From: Vagococcus luciliae
Lineage (GTDB): Bacteria > Bacillota > Bacilli > Lactobacillales > Vagococcaceae
Assembly: GCF_024637875.1 (NCBI RefSeq)
Contig: NZ_CP102451.1
Coordinates: forward strand, 186,001 to 250,000
DNA: 64,000 bases
Direction: 5' to 3'
Positions 16,661 to 25,762 of the stretch are shown here, piece by piece. The position numbers and the translations under genes were made by a program. The notes beneath the pieces were generated by a model, which saw only the letters and a program-made list of their open reading frames with translations, did not search any database and had not been told where the DNA came from. How positions within the stretch are numbered: position 1 is the stretch's first letter; each line of letters opens with the position of its first letter.

Positions 16661-18181
16661 CTAGTGTGCTATCATTTCTTGAGCTACTTGTTTTCCTGTC
16701 AATTCTTTTGGATAGTAAGTTGGCCAATTCTCTAACTCTTTATATAAAGCTTCTTGACTGTCATTGCCAAAATAAAGGTGGAAATGAGCTACTTTTGTAT
16801 CTGTAATTTCGTGGTCACTAAACTGCACATATTTAAATGCACCATTGCTTGGATCCGTTGCTTCGAAACAGTATCTTACACCTCGGTTACCTTTTTCATA
16901 GGTCAATACTTTATACCCAACATATTTATATTCAGAACCCATTTTCTTTCCATCATCGTTAATAAACGTCATCATTGAGTCCGTTATATCAATTTCTTTA
17001 ATATCTGTTTTATACCCTGTTTCATAGTATTTTTTATACTCTTGTGCTGATTTATCTTGTTTCATTTTTGCTTTATAATCAAACACTTGATCTAGAGTGC
17101 CATTTTTTAATAATGGATAAACAGATTGCCACTCACCACTCCAATTTGACAATGGTCTATTTTGTATCTGACTATCTTCAAAGTAACCTGTCTGAATTGT
17201 TTTTTTGTTTTTATCATCTGAAACTATTTTAGTAGATGACACCCCTGTTGTTTTACTTAAAGACTCTAGATTTTTTTCCATAACAGTGACATAATTTTCA
17301 CCATTTTCAATTTCTTTTTTACTCAGCCCCTCTAAAGGATTTAATACCAATAATTCCACACCTGTTTCTTTAGCCAATGTTTTAGCAATCGCGTCTGTTG
17401 CATTAGATTCAAAATAAATGTGTTTAATATCGTTGTCTTTAACAAATTTATTTAATTCTACCAACCTCGCTGGAGACGGTTCTTCATCAGGTGATAATCC
17501 AGATATGGGTACTTGTTTTAACCCATACTCTAACGCTAAATAACCAAAAGCCGCATGTTGTGTGACAAAACTTTTTTGCTTAGCATCATTCAATGTATTT
17601 TTATAATTTGTATCTAATTTAGCTAATTTTTCCAAATATTTTGATGCATTAGTGGTAAATACTTCTTTTTTATCTGGATAGTTTTTAATTAACTGATCTC
17701 TAATTTCTTCTACTTCTTTCATCGCTAAATTTGGTGCCAACCAAACATGAGGGTCTAACTCATGAGAATGAGAGTGCCCTTCTTCAGAATGATCATGCTC
17801 CTCTTCTTCATTCCCAGGAAGAAGTACCATGTTTTCAGTTGCTTTAATTTCATGAACACCTCCATCTTTTAATACTGATTGAATAGACGGAACCCATGTT
17901 TCCATGTTTTCATTATTGTAAACAAACACATCGCTATCTTGTATTTTCTTTAAATCTTTAGCAGAAGGTTCAAAGTCATGTGCTTCAACACCTGCTGATA
18001 CAAGCATGTCAACCTCTCCCTCATCTCCTACAACTTCTTTTGTAAATTCATACATAGGATAAAATGTGGTCATCACTTTTAATTTATCAGAATGTTTTTC
18101 TACTTTTTTTTCAGAAGAGCATGCTCCCATAATCCCGCCAATTGCTATAAGTGCTATACCTAACAATATTTTCTTTTTCAT
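16661..18181 (-). CDS. adcA: Zinc ABC transporter lipoprotein AdcA with C-terminal ZinT domain
   Basis: A 506-residue lipoprotein: signal peptide with lipobox ending MGAC (C21), then a ZnuA/TroA-type binding domain (about 35-310) with a His/Glu-rich loop ([19 protein letters not shown]) typical of zinc-specific members. The C-terminal ~180 residues are a ZinT/YodA domain ([12 protein letters not shown], then VAHFHLYFG). This two-domain form is the lactic-acid-bacterial AdcA. It captures zinc for an AdcBC permease, which is not in this window. It is the first gene of the zinc-starvation operon, with Zur box and promoter directly upstream. Confidence 0.95.
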   Translation of the reverse strand: MKKKILLGIALIAIGGIMGACSSEKKVEKHSDKLKVMTTFYPMYEFTKEVVGDEGEVDMLVSAGVEAHDFEPSAKDLKKIQDSDVFVYNNENMETWVPSIQSVLKDGGVHEIKATENMVLLPGNEEEEHDHSEEGHSHSHELDPHVWLAPNLAMKEVEEIRDQLIKNYPDKKEVFTTNASKYLEKLAKLDTNYKNTLNDAKQKSFVTQHAAFGYLALEYGLKQVPISGLSPDEEPSPARLVELNKFVKDNDIKHIYFESNATDAIAKTLAKETGVELLVLNPLEGLSKKEIENGENYVTVMEKNLESLSKTTGVSSTKIVSDDKNKKTIQTGYFEDSQIQNRPLSNWSGEWQSVYPLLKNGTLDQVFDYKAKMKQDKSAQEYKKYYETGYKTDIKEIDITDSMMTFINDDGKKMGSEYKYVGYKVLTYEKGNRGVRYCFEATDPSNGAFKYVQFSDHEITDTKVAHFHLYFGNDSQEALYKELENWPTYYPKELTGKQVAQEMIAH

Positions 18182-18210
18182 TATCCTTAATCTACCTCAC
18201 TTTTTATTTT

Positions 18211-18230
18211 AAATCGTAATTATTACGTTT
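18211..18230 (-). promoter_or_regulatory. Zur box of the adcA operon
   Basis: AAATCGTAATTATTACGTTT matches the Bacillus-type Zur operator (core TCGTAATnATTACGA) with one half-site change. It lies just downstream of the promoter read on the minus strand, where bound Zur-Zn would block transcription. Confidence 0.88.
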
Positions 18231-18241
18231 TACATTTTGTA

Positions 18242-18270
18242 ACAATATCAGACATTTTTTATATTGTCAA
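18242..18270 (-). promoter_or_regulatory. Promoter of the adcA zinc operon
   Basis: On the minus strand, -35 TTGACA (18265-18270) and -10 TATTGT (18242-18247) with a 17-bp spacer. The palindrome TTACATTTTGTAA (18230-18242) fills the gap between the -10 and the Zur box. Confidence 0.75.
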
Positions 18271-18341
18271 CTAATTATTATTAAAAAATTGAGTTATATT
18301 TTCTAAAATGGTTTTTATTAAAATTTGTTTTATATCACTTA

Positions 18342-18369
18342 TTGACACGGTCTAAAAAAAGGTTATCCT
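18342..18369 (+). promoter_or_regulatory. luxS promoter
   Basis: TTGACA (18342-18347) and TATCCT (18364-18369), 16-bp spacer, 54 bp before the luxS start. Confidence 0.6.
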
Positions 18370-18422
18370 TGAGATATCTCTAATAAAACTACTTTTTTAT
18401 AATACTGAAAGGAATGATTTAA

Positions 18423-18896
18423 ATGGCAGAAGTAGAAAGTTTCACCTTAGACCATAACAAAGTTATTGCACCATATGTTCGAGTAATTACAACTGAACAT
18501 GGACAAAAAGGAGATTCCATTACAAATTATGATTTACGATTTGTTCAACCCAATAAAGGAGAAATGCCAACAGGCGCTATCCACACTTTAGAGCACTTAC
18601 TAGCAGATTTATTAAGAGATCGTTTAGATGGTATCATTGATATTTCACCATTTGGTTGTCGTACTGGGTTTCATTTAATTGTTTGGGATAGCTACCCTGC
18701 TGATGTTGTAGCAAAAGCGTTAAAAGAAACATTAACTCAAATTGTAGAAGAAATTTCTTGGGAAGATGTTCAAGGAACTGATGCTAAAAGTTGCGGAAAT
18801 TACAAAGATCATTCTTTATTTTCTGCAAAAGAATGGGCTAAATCTGTATTAAATCAAGGAATCAGTACAGATGCTTTTGAACGAAAACCTATTTAA
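18423..18896 (+). CDS. luxS: S-ribosylhomocysteine lyase (AI-2 synthase)
   Basis: A 157-residue LuxS. Metal ligands H54 and H58 lie in HTLEH, C124 in [10 protein letters not shown], and the catalytic cysteine in [10 protein letters not shown]. It splits S-ribosylhomocysteine to homocysteine and DPD, the precursor of autoinducer-2, in the activated methyl cycle. It is monocistronic with its own promoter and terminator. Confidence 0.97.
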   Translation: MAEVESFTLDHNKVIAPYVRVITTEHGQKGDSITNYDLRFVQPNKGEMPTGAIHTLEHLLADLLRDRLDGIIDISPFGCRTGFHLIVWDSYPADVVAKALKETLTQIVEEISWEDVQGTDAKSCGNYKDHSLFSAKEWAKSVLNQGISTDAFERKPI

Positions 18897-18907
18897 AATA
18901 TTCCTTT

Positions 18908-18952
18908 ATTAGATAGCCTATCTCACTGTGGTAAGGTTATCTAATATTTTTT
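18908..18952 (+). terminator. Terminator after luxS
   Basis: ATTAGATAGCCT / AGGTTATCTAAT (one mismatch) followed by a T run. Confidence 0.85.
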
Positions 18953-19111
18953 TATGACTATCATAGTAATAGATTCTTCATCTACAACCGAATACGATAC
19001 AAGAGGTAAAATAAACAGAATGGTAATTGATGGTATTAGCATTGATGTACAAATATCATTTTAGATGTTTCCATATATTTTTATGACACAACACCACCCT
19101 TAAAGACAATA

Positions 19112-19145
19112 AAAAAACTATCACAGTCATTTGACTATGATAGTT
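19112..19145 (-). terminator. Terminator after the FMN reductase gene
   Basis: Stem AACTATCA.AGTC / GACT.TGATAGTT with a T7 run on the minus strand. Confidence 0.85.
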
Positions 19146-19158
19146 CATTTTTCTTTAA

Positions 19159-19704
19159 CTAAGCAAATTTTGCTGCAAACTCACTAAACTGTTTTCCTGC
19201 ACTTGCTAAAAATTCTTTTGTTGAATCATTTGTTGGTTCTAGATTTTCATCAAATAATTGATCAGAATGACCAATGTATAATTCTGGTTGTTGCATGGTT
19301 GGCATATCTAAAAATACTAACGACTGTCTTAAAATGTGATGTGCTAGTACACCTGATATGCCAGAAATTGATTGAGAAGCTACTAGAGCTGGCTTACCAG
19401 CCCAAACACTTTGTCCCCATGGTCTTGATGCTACATCCAATGCATTTTTTAATGCAGCAGAAATACTTCTATTGTGTTCTGGTGTGACAAAAATAAACGC
19501 ATCTTGCGCAGCAACTTCTTCTCTAAATCTTGTGTACTCAACAGGTGAATCTACATCTAGATCTTGATTATATAAAGGTAAGTCACTAATTTTAATGAAT
19601 GTTACTTTCGCATCTTCGGGTAAACCTTTTACAATCGCTTTTGCCACTGCTTCTGAATAAGAATTTTTTCTTGTTGATCCTACAATTACTCCATAATTTT
19701 TCAC
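19159..19704 (-). CDS. NAD(P)H-dependent FMN reductase
   Basis: A 181-residue flavodoxin-fold protein of the NADPH-dependent FMN reductase family (PF03358). Visible are the phosphate-binding loop GSTRKNSYS (about 9-17), the family motif VTPEHNRSISAALKNALD (about 74-91) and a C-terminal amphipathic helix. Such enzymes reduce FMN, quinones or azo dyes. A perfect palindrome between promoter and start (19724-19740) suggests control by a thiol- or quinone-sensing repressor. Confidence 0.88.
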   Translation of the reverse strand: MKNYGVIVGSTRKNSYSEAVAKAIVKGLPEDAKVTFIKISDLPLYNQDLDVDSPVEYTRFREEVAAQDAFIFVTPEHNRSISAALKNALDVASRPWGQSVWAGKPALVASQSISGISGVLAHHILRQSLVFLDMPTMQQPELYIGHSDQLFDENLEPTNDSTKEFLASAGKQFSEFAAKFA

Positions 19705-19723
19705 AATAATCGTCTCCTTAACA

Positions 19724-19740
19724 ACTTACATTTTGTAAGT
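19724..19740 (-). promoter_or_regulatory. Palindromic operator of the FMN reductase gene
   Basis: ACTTACA-TTT-TGTAAGT is a perfect 7-3-7 dyad 20 bp before the start codon. It lies downstream of a minus-strand promoter TTGCGT (19780-19785) / TATTAT (19757-19762, 17-bp spacer). The repressor is unknown; the MarR/HxlR type is plausible. Confidence 0.65.
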
Positions 19741-19790
19741 GTTTATTTATATTTTTATAATAACACCTCATTTTTTATTACGCAATTATT

Positions 19791-19819
19791 TTGACTCATG
19801 ATAAACAAAAAAATAATAT
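19791..19819 (+). promoter_or_regulatory. Promoter of the nucleoside phosphorylase operon
   Basis: TTGACT (19791-19796) and TAATAT (19814-19819), 17-bp spacer, 79 bp before the start. Confidence 0.65.
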
Positions 19820-19897
19820 ATCTTTCAATCTTTTTAGTGTATTATATTATCTATAGAAAAACATAATCAACAAACAAGAACTGAAAGGGATAAATTA

Positions 19898-20629
19898 ATG
19901 GGAAAACAAGCACATATTCAATTAGAAAAAATGGATCATTTAACAAAAGCTATTATTGTGGGAGATCCTAAACGTGTCACAATCATCGCTTCTTGTTTAG
20001 AAAACGTAGAAAAACTTAGCAAAAATAGAGGCTATATTTCAATTAAAGGAACCTATAAAGGAACTCCTATTTTGGTTGTTTCCACTGGTATCGGGGCACC
20101 TTCTACAGCTATTGTAGTAGAAGAATTAATTAATATTGGGATAGATACTATTATTCGTGTTGGAAGCTGCGGGGCAATGCAACACCGTATTTTACTAGGA
20201 GAATTGATTATTCCAACAGGGATTGTGCGAGATGAAGGACTAACTAAAAAATATGTTCCAAGTAATTTTCCTGCTATTGCAAATGAAACTTTATTAAATT
20301 TAGCACAATTATATGCACCCAAAGCTAATTTTGGCATCACTCGTTCACATGACGGTTTCTATATGGAAGATAATGCTAAGAATGAGGCATTTTGGTCACA
20401 TTTTGGTATTTTAGGAGCTGATATGGAAAGTAGTGCTCTATATGTTTTAGCTAGTTTAAAAAATGTTCGAGCATTATCTATTTTAAATAATGTTGTTTTG
20501 TATGAAGAAGATTTAAACGAAGGCGTGAATAATCTTGTAAACGAAGAAGAGATGGTAGCTCTTGGAGAATTAAAATCAATTAAGCTAGCATTAAAAATTT
20601 TACATGAGGTGGATAGTAAGCATGTCTGA
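19898..20629 (+). CDS. Uridine/purine nucleoside phosphorylase family protein
   Basis: A 243-residue PNP_UDP_1 family enzyme. It shows the phosphate/ribose motifs IVGDPKRV (about 20-27), STGIGAPSTAIVVEEL (about 64-79), the VGSCGAMQ block, and the ribose-binding GADMESSALYVLA. The architecture is closest to uridine phosphorylase or DeoD-type PNP; the base specificity cannot be read. It overlaps the PnuC-type transporter gene by 8 bp, so uptake of a riboside and its cleavage are probably coupled. Confidence 0.85.
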   Translation: MGKQAHIQLEKMDHLTKAIIVGDPKRVTIIASCLENVEKLSKNRGYISIKGTYKGTPILVVSTGIGAPSTAIVVEELINIGIDTIIRVGSCGAMQHRILLGELIIPTGIVRDEGLTKKYVPSNFPAIANETLLNLAQLYAPKANFGITRSHDGFYMEDNAKNEAFWSHFGILGADMESSALYVLASLKNVRALSILNNVVLYEEDLNEGVNNLVNEEEMVALGELKSIKLALKILHEVDSKHV

Positions 20630-21323
20630 AAGAAAACAGCCTTGGTTAGTCAATCAACTTTTTGTTGGTTGGAAACCCTTTGAAATCAAATATGTGTCTG
20701 TATTATTAGCACTTCAAGTTATTGTGTTCTTACTTTCACCAGATTCGGTAATTGGTATGATTAGTGGCGTTGCAGGTGTCATTTGTTTAGTTTATGGAAT
20801 GAAAGGAAGAAAGATTACTTTCTTCTTTGGAATTATTCAGTGTCTGGCTATGACTTATATTGCTTGGCAAAGTCATGCTTATGGATCATTTGTGATGAAT
20901 ATTATTTATGTCATCTCTCAACCCATCGGCTGGTTTTTATGGGGAAATGATGAAGCTGTCCATCAATTCAAGCCAAAGACAAAACAGTTACTATTTATTG
21001 GTAGTATTATTGCTTGGTTAATTGGTTGGTTAGTGATTGGAAATTTCGGTGGTCAACTACCATATATTGATAGTGCCAATCTTGTGATTTCCCTCATCGC
21101 CCAAACTCTTTATATTTTTAAATACAAAGAAAACTGGTCATTGTGGATTTTTGTCAACATTGCCAATGTATTTTACTGGACCTTATTAGCGTTTAATTCA
21201 TGGACTGGAAAATCTGATATTGGTTCTTTAGGAATTTATCTGTCACAAATTGCCTTACAAGTTGCACTTTTATTTAACAGTATTTACGCTAATAAAGTTT
21301 GGAATGACTATGAAACAGATTAA
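20622..21323 (+). CDS. pnuC: PnuC-family riboside transporter
   Basis: The start is ATG at 20622, preceded by GAGGTGG inside the upstream gene; an in-frame ATG at 20604 is before that site. The 233-residue product has about seven hydrophobic helices. It shows the PnuC pattern: a WKPFEI N-terminal amphipathic segment, the ISQPIGWFLWG motif and a late FVNIANVFYW helix. PnuC proteins are facilitators for nicotinamide riboside or thiamine. The partner phosphorylase points to a nucleoside-like substrate. Confidence 0.85.
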   Translation: MSERKQPWLVNQLFVGWKPFEIKYVSVLLALQVIVFLLSPDSVIGMISGVAGVICLVYGMKGRKITFFFGIIQCLAMTYIAWQSHAYGSFVMNIIYVISQPIGWFLWGNDEAVHQFKPKTKQLLFIGSIIAWLIGWLVIGNFGGQLPYIDSANLVISLIAQTLYIFKYKENWSLWIFVNIANVFYWTLLAFNSWTGKSDIGSLGIYLSQIALQVALLFNSIYANKVWNDYETD

Positions 21324-21332
21324 TTCTATACT

Positions 21333-21372
21333 ATACACCTAACTCAAGTTTATGATTTAGGTGTATTTTTAA
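21333..21372 (+). terminator. Terminator after pnuC
   Basis: ATACACCTAA / TTAGGTGTAT perfect stem with a T run. Confidence 0.88.
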
Positions 21373-21453
21373 TGGGTATTTATTAATCTTTTTATAAAAA
21401 TTAATGTACTCTTAAACAGAAATAGTTTCACTAATCACAAGGAGTGTGATTTT

Positions 21454-22663
21454 ATGAATTATTGGTTAACCAATGTGCTACTTGACACAAATTTTATCAA
21501 AGAAAAGGACTGGGTAAAAGGAACACAAACAGAATTATCTGCTATTCATATTATAGATGGAAAAATTGTCGATATTATCCCCCAACAAGAGTTGCCTTTA
21601 ATAATTGAGAATAATATAATTGTTGCTAATCATCAATTACTTCTTCCTGGATTGGTTGGAAAACACTATCATCTTGGTAAAAGTAAGTTAGGAACTCCTT
21701 GGACTCCTGTAACTCAAGCCAAAAACCTTGTCGAACGGTTTGAAACAGAAATCCCCATTTTAGATAGTTTAAACAAAACTATTAGTGAACGTGCTAATAT
21801 TTTATATCAACTTGAAGTGACAAACGGTGTCACATCGTTTCGCTCACATATTGATATCGAGCCCGCCACTGAACTTCGTTACTTTGATGCTATTGTTGAT
21901 TTAAGAAAGCAAGTTAATATCCCCTATTGACATCGTAGCTTTTCCACAACATGGATTACTTAGATCAAACAGTAGTCAGCTAATTGAAGAATCTCTAAAA
22001 AAGGGAGCTAATTTCGTTGGTGGTGTAGATCCTTATTCACTAGATGGAGACTACAAAGCGTCATTAGCTGAAACATTTCGTTTGGCTACCACCTATCACG
22101 TTGGCATTGACATTCATGTTCATGATAAACAAGAGGCAGAAAAAAACACCATTAAGGAAATCATTCGATTAACAAAAAAATATCATATGCAAGATAACGT
22201 ATTTATCAGCCATGCATTTGGTTTAAATGATTTTGTTGGAGAAGAAAGAAAACAGGTCTTTACAGATCTAGCTGAACAGAGTGTACATATTGTAACCAGT
22301 GTGCCAATTACCCCAAATACTATCCCACCGATTATGGAATTACTTTCATATGGCGTAAAGGTTCATTTAGGTTGTGATAATATTTATGATTGTTGGTCTC
22401 CTTATGGTGATGGCTCACTTCAAGAAAAAATGGCACGTTTAGGCGAGTTATTCAATGTAAAAAATCAAGAAGACTTAACACAACTTTTAGGATTAATGAC
22501 AGATAGAATCACGACGTTAGATGAATATGGCCAATCCATTTGGCCTAACATCAATGATGATGCGACTTATATACTCACTACTGCGAATTCTTCTGCTGAA
22601 TTTATTGCTAGAAAATCACCTATTATCGCTAGTTTTTATAAAGGAATACCTATAAAAGAATAA
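21454..22663 (+). pseudogene. Cytosine deaminase-like amidohydrolase, frameshifted
   Basis: Two frames together make one ~402-residue amidohydrolase. The first (21454-21930) has the N-terminal beta domain and the metal motif region PGLVGKHYHLGKS. The second carries FVGGVDPYS, GIDIHVHD, FISHAFGL and the HLGCDNIYDCWSPYGDG metal site. The frame breaks in the run ATCCCCTATTGAC near 21924-21927; removing one C restores NIPIDIVAFPQHG. The gene is otherwise intact, so the break is either a very recent mutation or an error in a C4 homopolymer. Cytosine or isopropylammelide deaminase-like activity is family inference. It follows the nucleoside genes and has its own AAGGAGTG site. Confidence 0.82.
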
Positions 22664-22710
22664 TATAAAAGAGCTGAAAACAGTAATTGTTTTCAGCTCT
22701 TTTATATTAT
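22663..22710 (+). terminator. Terminator after the amidohydrolase
   Basis: AATATAAAAGAGCTGAAAACA / TGTTTTCAGCTCTTTTATATT, near-perfect long stem; the T run is part of the stem. Confidence 0.85.
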
Positions 22711-22927
22711 GAAAATGTTCTTTTCTAAAATATTTCATAAATTAACCAAATTACTTATGTCATTTTAAGGTTATAAACCTATATATAGTAAACAAATAAA
22801 AAGATTTTACTTACAATCCAACACTTTTATTATTCCATCAAATATATTTCATCATTAATTAACTTTAAGCCTCTTTTAAGTTTAATATTTATACTTAATT
22901 ATAACCTAACTACTGGAGGCGATAATT

Positions 22928-23953
22928 ATGAATTCTATTGTTCTAATTCCAATTTTTGAACCGACTGATAAAACAATTGGGTTTATGAAAAAACTAACAC
23001 AGGAACCATTTCCTATTTTTGTAGTAGATGATGGCTCTGGTGAGCTATATAAAGAAAAATTCCAACAACTCACTTTAATGGGAATCACAGTTCTTAGTTA
23101 TCCAATAAACCACGGAAAAGGATATGCTCTGAAATATGGATTTAAATACATTCAGGAACTCTATCCAACAAGTCATATTGTTACTGCTGATGGAGACGGC
23201 CAACATAGCATTGATGATATCAAACGCATGATACAACGTATGGAATACTTGCCATCAGATGTTCTACTATTAGGTGTGCGACATTTTGATAAACAAACAA
23301 CACCTACTAAGAGTTATTATGGTAATCGTCTGACCTCTTTCATTTACTATCTTTCCTCTGGTATTAAATTAGAGGATACTCAAACAGGTTTACGAGGCTT
23401 TCATTCCAACATGATACCAGACTTACTTAACATACCAGGAAATCGTTTTGAATACGAAATGAATCAATTAATTGATTTAGTAAAAGATGGCTATACAATG
23501 GACATTCTACCTATTGAAACAATTTATGAGAATAATAATGAACACTCTCATTTTAGAGCTATCCGGGATTCTTATCTTGTCTACCGTCCATTGTTACAAT
23601 TTTTAATTTCATCGCTATCTTCGGCTTTGATTGATGTTCTATCATTTTTAATTTTAGCTACTTTATTTGGCAGTCATCCTTTTATGTTACTTGTCGCTAC
23701 CATAGGATCTAGAGTTTTATCTGGACTATTTAATTTTCAGTTAAATAGGAAATATGTCTTTAAAGATCAAAAGAGAGTTCAAAAATCACTGAGTAAGTAT
23801 GTTCTATTATTTAGCTGTCAGTTACTTTTTAGCTGGCTAGGTGTTATGATGCTAAGTCATTTATTACAGTCTATTCTCATTTGCAAATTATTAGTGGATG
23901 GCACATTATTTTTTATTAGTTTTAGTATACAAAAACGATTTGTTTTTAACTGA
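22928..23953 (+). CDS. Glycosyltransferase family 2 fused to GtrA-type membrane domain
   Basis: A 341-residue fusion. Residues 1-210 are a DPMS-like GT2 domain with VVDDGSGE (about 34-41) and the metal-binding DGDGQH (about 95-100). Residues ~220-341 hold four hydrophobic helices of GtrA type, including FQLNRKYVFKD and QKRFVF. Such fusions transfer a sugar to undecaprenyl phosphate and help flip it. It is followed 21 bp later by an NAGPA-domain gene and a small membrane protein, so a cell-envelope glycan role is likely. Confidence 0.88.
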   Translation: MNSIVLIPIFEPTDKTIGFMKKLTQEPFPIFVVDDGSGELYKEKFQQLTLMGITVLSYPINHGKGYALKYGFKYIQELYPTSHIVTADGDGQHSIDDIKRMIQRMEYLPSDVLLLGVRHFDKQTTPTKSYYGNRLTSFIYYLSSGIKLEDTQTGLRGFHSNMIPDLLNIPGNRFEYEMNQLIDLVKDGYTMDILPIETIYENNNEHSHFRAIRDSYLVYRPLLQFLISSLSSALIDVLSFLILATLFGSHPFMLLVATIGSRVLSGLFNFQLNRKYVFKDQKRVQKSLSKYVLLFSCQLLFSWLGVMMLSHLLQSILICKLLVDGTLFFISFSIQKRFVFN

Positions 23954-23974
23954 CAGACTTATAGGAGGAAGATT

Positions 23975-24892
23975 ATGAAAAAATTATTCAGAAAAAAATA
24001 TAGCTGGCTTTTACTAACTATGATGAGTTTGATTGGGGCTGATTCTTTTGTTTTACTAAAAGCATTTTATCTACCTGAAGTGGGTACTACTGTCACGCAA
24101 ACACAAAAAACTGAGAGTTCACAAGTCACACAGAATATAAGCAAAACGACTGAACCAACCATAACTGATACAAGCTATTCTGATGAAAATGTTCAACTTA
24201 ATATTAAAAAAGATTATGCGGATGATACTAATGTATATATTGTAGATATCAAAGTTAGTGACCCAAAATTTTTAAAATCCGCTTTAGCGAATAACACATA
24301 TGGTAGAAATATCACTGAGAAAACTTCGACAATGGCAGAAAATAATCAAGCAATTCTAGCTATAAATGGAGATTTTTACGGTTTTCGTAGTACTGGATAT
24401 GTCATAAGAAATGGCGTTCTTTATAGAGATGTTGCCAATAGCTCTGACCAACAAGATTTAGTTATTGATAATGATGGAAACTTTTCAATCATTAATGAAT
24501 CTGATACCACCGCTCAATCTTTACTAGATAATGGTGCTTGGCAAGTTCTTTCATTTGGACCATCTTTAATAGAAAATAATCAATTGAGCGTTTCAGAAGA
24601 CAAAGAAGTAGGACAATCAATGGCTAGTAACCCTAGAACAGCCATTGGACAAATTGATACAAATCACTATGTCATCATAGTATCAGAAGGAAGAACAGAT
24701 GACAGTAAAGGTCTCTCACTATATCAACTAGCAGAGCAATTTAAATCACTAGGGGCAAAAACAGCATATAACTTAGATGGTGGTGGGTCATCTACTTTAT
24801 ACTTTAACGGAAAAGTCATTAATCAAACAGTGGGTGGCGCAAAGGGCGGAAACGAGCGCTCGGTCAGTGATATTTTATATATTGGTTCATAA
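23975..24892 (+). CDS. Phosphodiester glycosidase (NAGPA-domain) exported protein
   Basis: A 305-residue protein with an N-terminal membrane anchor or signal (about 9-30) and a Thr/Ser/Gln-rich linker. The NAGPA domain (PF09992, about 85-305) has AINGDFYGFRSTGYVIRNG in the middle and the glycine-rich NLDGGGSSTLYFNG near the end. Family members cleave sugar-phosphodiester links in wall or capsular polymers. The gene follows the GT2-GtrA gene with an AGGAGG site, suggesting a shared glycan pathway. Confidence 0.88.
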   Translation: MKKLFRKKYSWLLLTMMSLIGADSFVLLKAFYLPEVGTTVTQTQKTESSQVTQNISKTTEPTITDTSYSDENVQLNIKKDYADDTNVYIVDIKVSDPKFLKSALANNTYGRNITEKTSTMAENNQAILAINGDFYGFRSTGYVIRNGVLYRDVANSSDQQDLVIDNDGNFSIINESDTTAQSLLDNGAWQVLSFGPSLIENNQLSVSEDKEVGQSMASNPRTAIGQIDTNHYVIIVSEGRTDDSKGLSLYQLAEQFKSLGAKTAYNLDGGGSSTLYFNGKVINQTVGGAKGGNERSVSDILYIGS

Positions 24893-24908
24893 TAGAAAGG
24901 TAGATTTT

Positions 24909-25283
24909 ATGTCAACTAAAAAAGCAATATTAATGTATGGTTTAAGTAGTGTTTTCTTATTTGTATTTCAATTTATTTATCATAAATTTGGTCATGGAGT
25001 TATCTCAGCTAGTCTTCAGTTCATTTGGATACTCCCTTTAATTTGTGGTAGTTTTCTTATGATTCTCAACCGTCCTTTACACACTTTATCTAATCGTTTT
25101 GCTTTTAATTTATATAACATGGGAATTGCATCAATTGTAAATGGCTTTGTTTTAAAAGGAATCCTAGATATAGCAGGAAGCGATTCTCCATATCTAATCT
25201 ATTTTTATATCATAGGTCTCTTATTATTGATAATAAGTATTGTATCTTTTATTATAAAAAGGTTTAGCCATCAAATGGTTTAG
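24909..25283 (+). CDS. Small polytopic membrane protein
   Basis: The start chosen is ATG at 24909 after AAAGGTAG; upstream codons belong to another frame of the preceding gene. The 124-residue product has four hydrophobic helices (about 8-25, 33-50, 67-85, 94-115) and a short basic tail. No family recognised. It lies 16 bp after the NAGPA gene and probably belongs to that operon. Confidence 0.7.
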   Translation: MSTKKAILMYGLSSVFLFVFQFIYHKFGHGVISASLQFIWILPLICGSFLMILNRPLHTLSNRFAFNLYNMGIASIVNGFVLKGILDIAGSDSPYLIYFYIIGLLLLIISIVSFIIKRFSHQMV

Positions 25284-25410
25284 TCTGTTGAATGAGTTTA
25301 TAATCTCTCCCCACTCTGACAGGCTAGTTAAAACAAATGAGAGACTATAACCAACATCTGTTAGTTCATATTCAACACGCGGTGGCACTGGAAGTTTATA
25401 TACAGATGAT
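25224..25410 (-). pseudogene. HxlR-family regulator remnant (C-terminal part)
   Basis: On the minus strand the frame reads [19 protein letters not shown] then [10 protein letters not shown], the wing and last helix of HxlR/DUF24 regulators. The N-terminal winged helix and start are missing. Upstream (higher coordinates) the frame runs into sequence of another gene remnant on the opposite strand, so a deletion joined the two. Confidence 0.75.
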
Positions 25411-25717
25411 TCGAAAACCCTGCAACTTAAAGACACACCAGAATTTCCAGAAGAATTTAAATTACTGGTTAACAGTATGAGTGATGGACTGGATATCTTG
25501 AGAAAAGCTGATGATGTTCACTGGGTATATGTCACCAGCTGCTGATTTCCAAGTTGATGGAGAAGAATCTGAAAATTATGCTGTTTCCGGTGAAATTTTA
25601 ACGACTAACGATAGTGGGGAAAGTTATATTAATTACAAAGGTTATGCTGATGCCTTAATCAAAGAAATCCTTCATCCAACAGTAGATAAAGCACGCATTT
25701 CTATTTACACAAAATAA
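25411..25717 (+). pseudogene. NAD(P)-binding oxidoreductase remnant (C-terminal part)
   Basis: The plus strand reads [31 protein letters not shown], then, after a +1 shift near 25526, MSPAADFQVDGEESE and LIKEILHPTVDKARIS. This is the C-terminal half of an NmrA/SDR-type NADH-flavin reductase-like protein. The Rossmann N-terminus is missing. Such genes often lie divergently to an HxlR regulator, whose remnant abuts it here. Confidence 0.75.
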
Positions 25718-25762
25718 AACATTCCTCCTATCTTGCAAATTAAGATAGGAGGAATGTTTATT
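25716..25762. terminator. Bidirectional terminator
   Basis: AAACATTCCTCCTATCTT / AAGATAGGAGGAATGTTT, an 18-bp perfect stem between the oxidoreductase remnant and the purine permease. Confidence 0.88.

Noticed and set aside
18954-19064. 36-codon plus-strand frame after luxS
   Set aside because: It begins within the luxS terminator T run, has no ribosome site and no recognisable product.
24777-24908. Upstream extension of the 124-aa membrane protein
   Set aside because: This part is another frame of the NAGPA gene; the ATG at 24909 has its own AAAGGTAG site.
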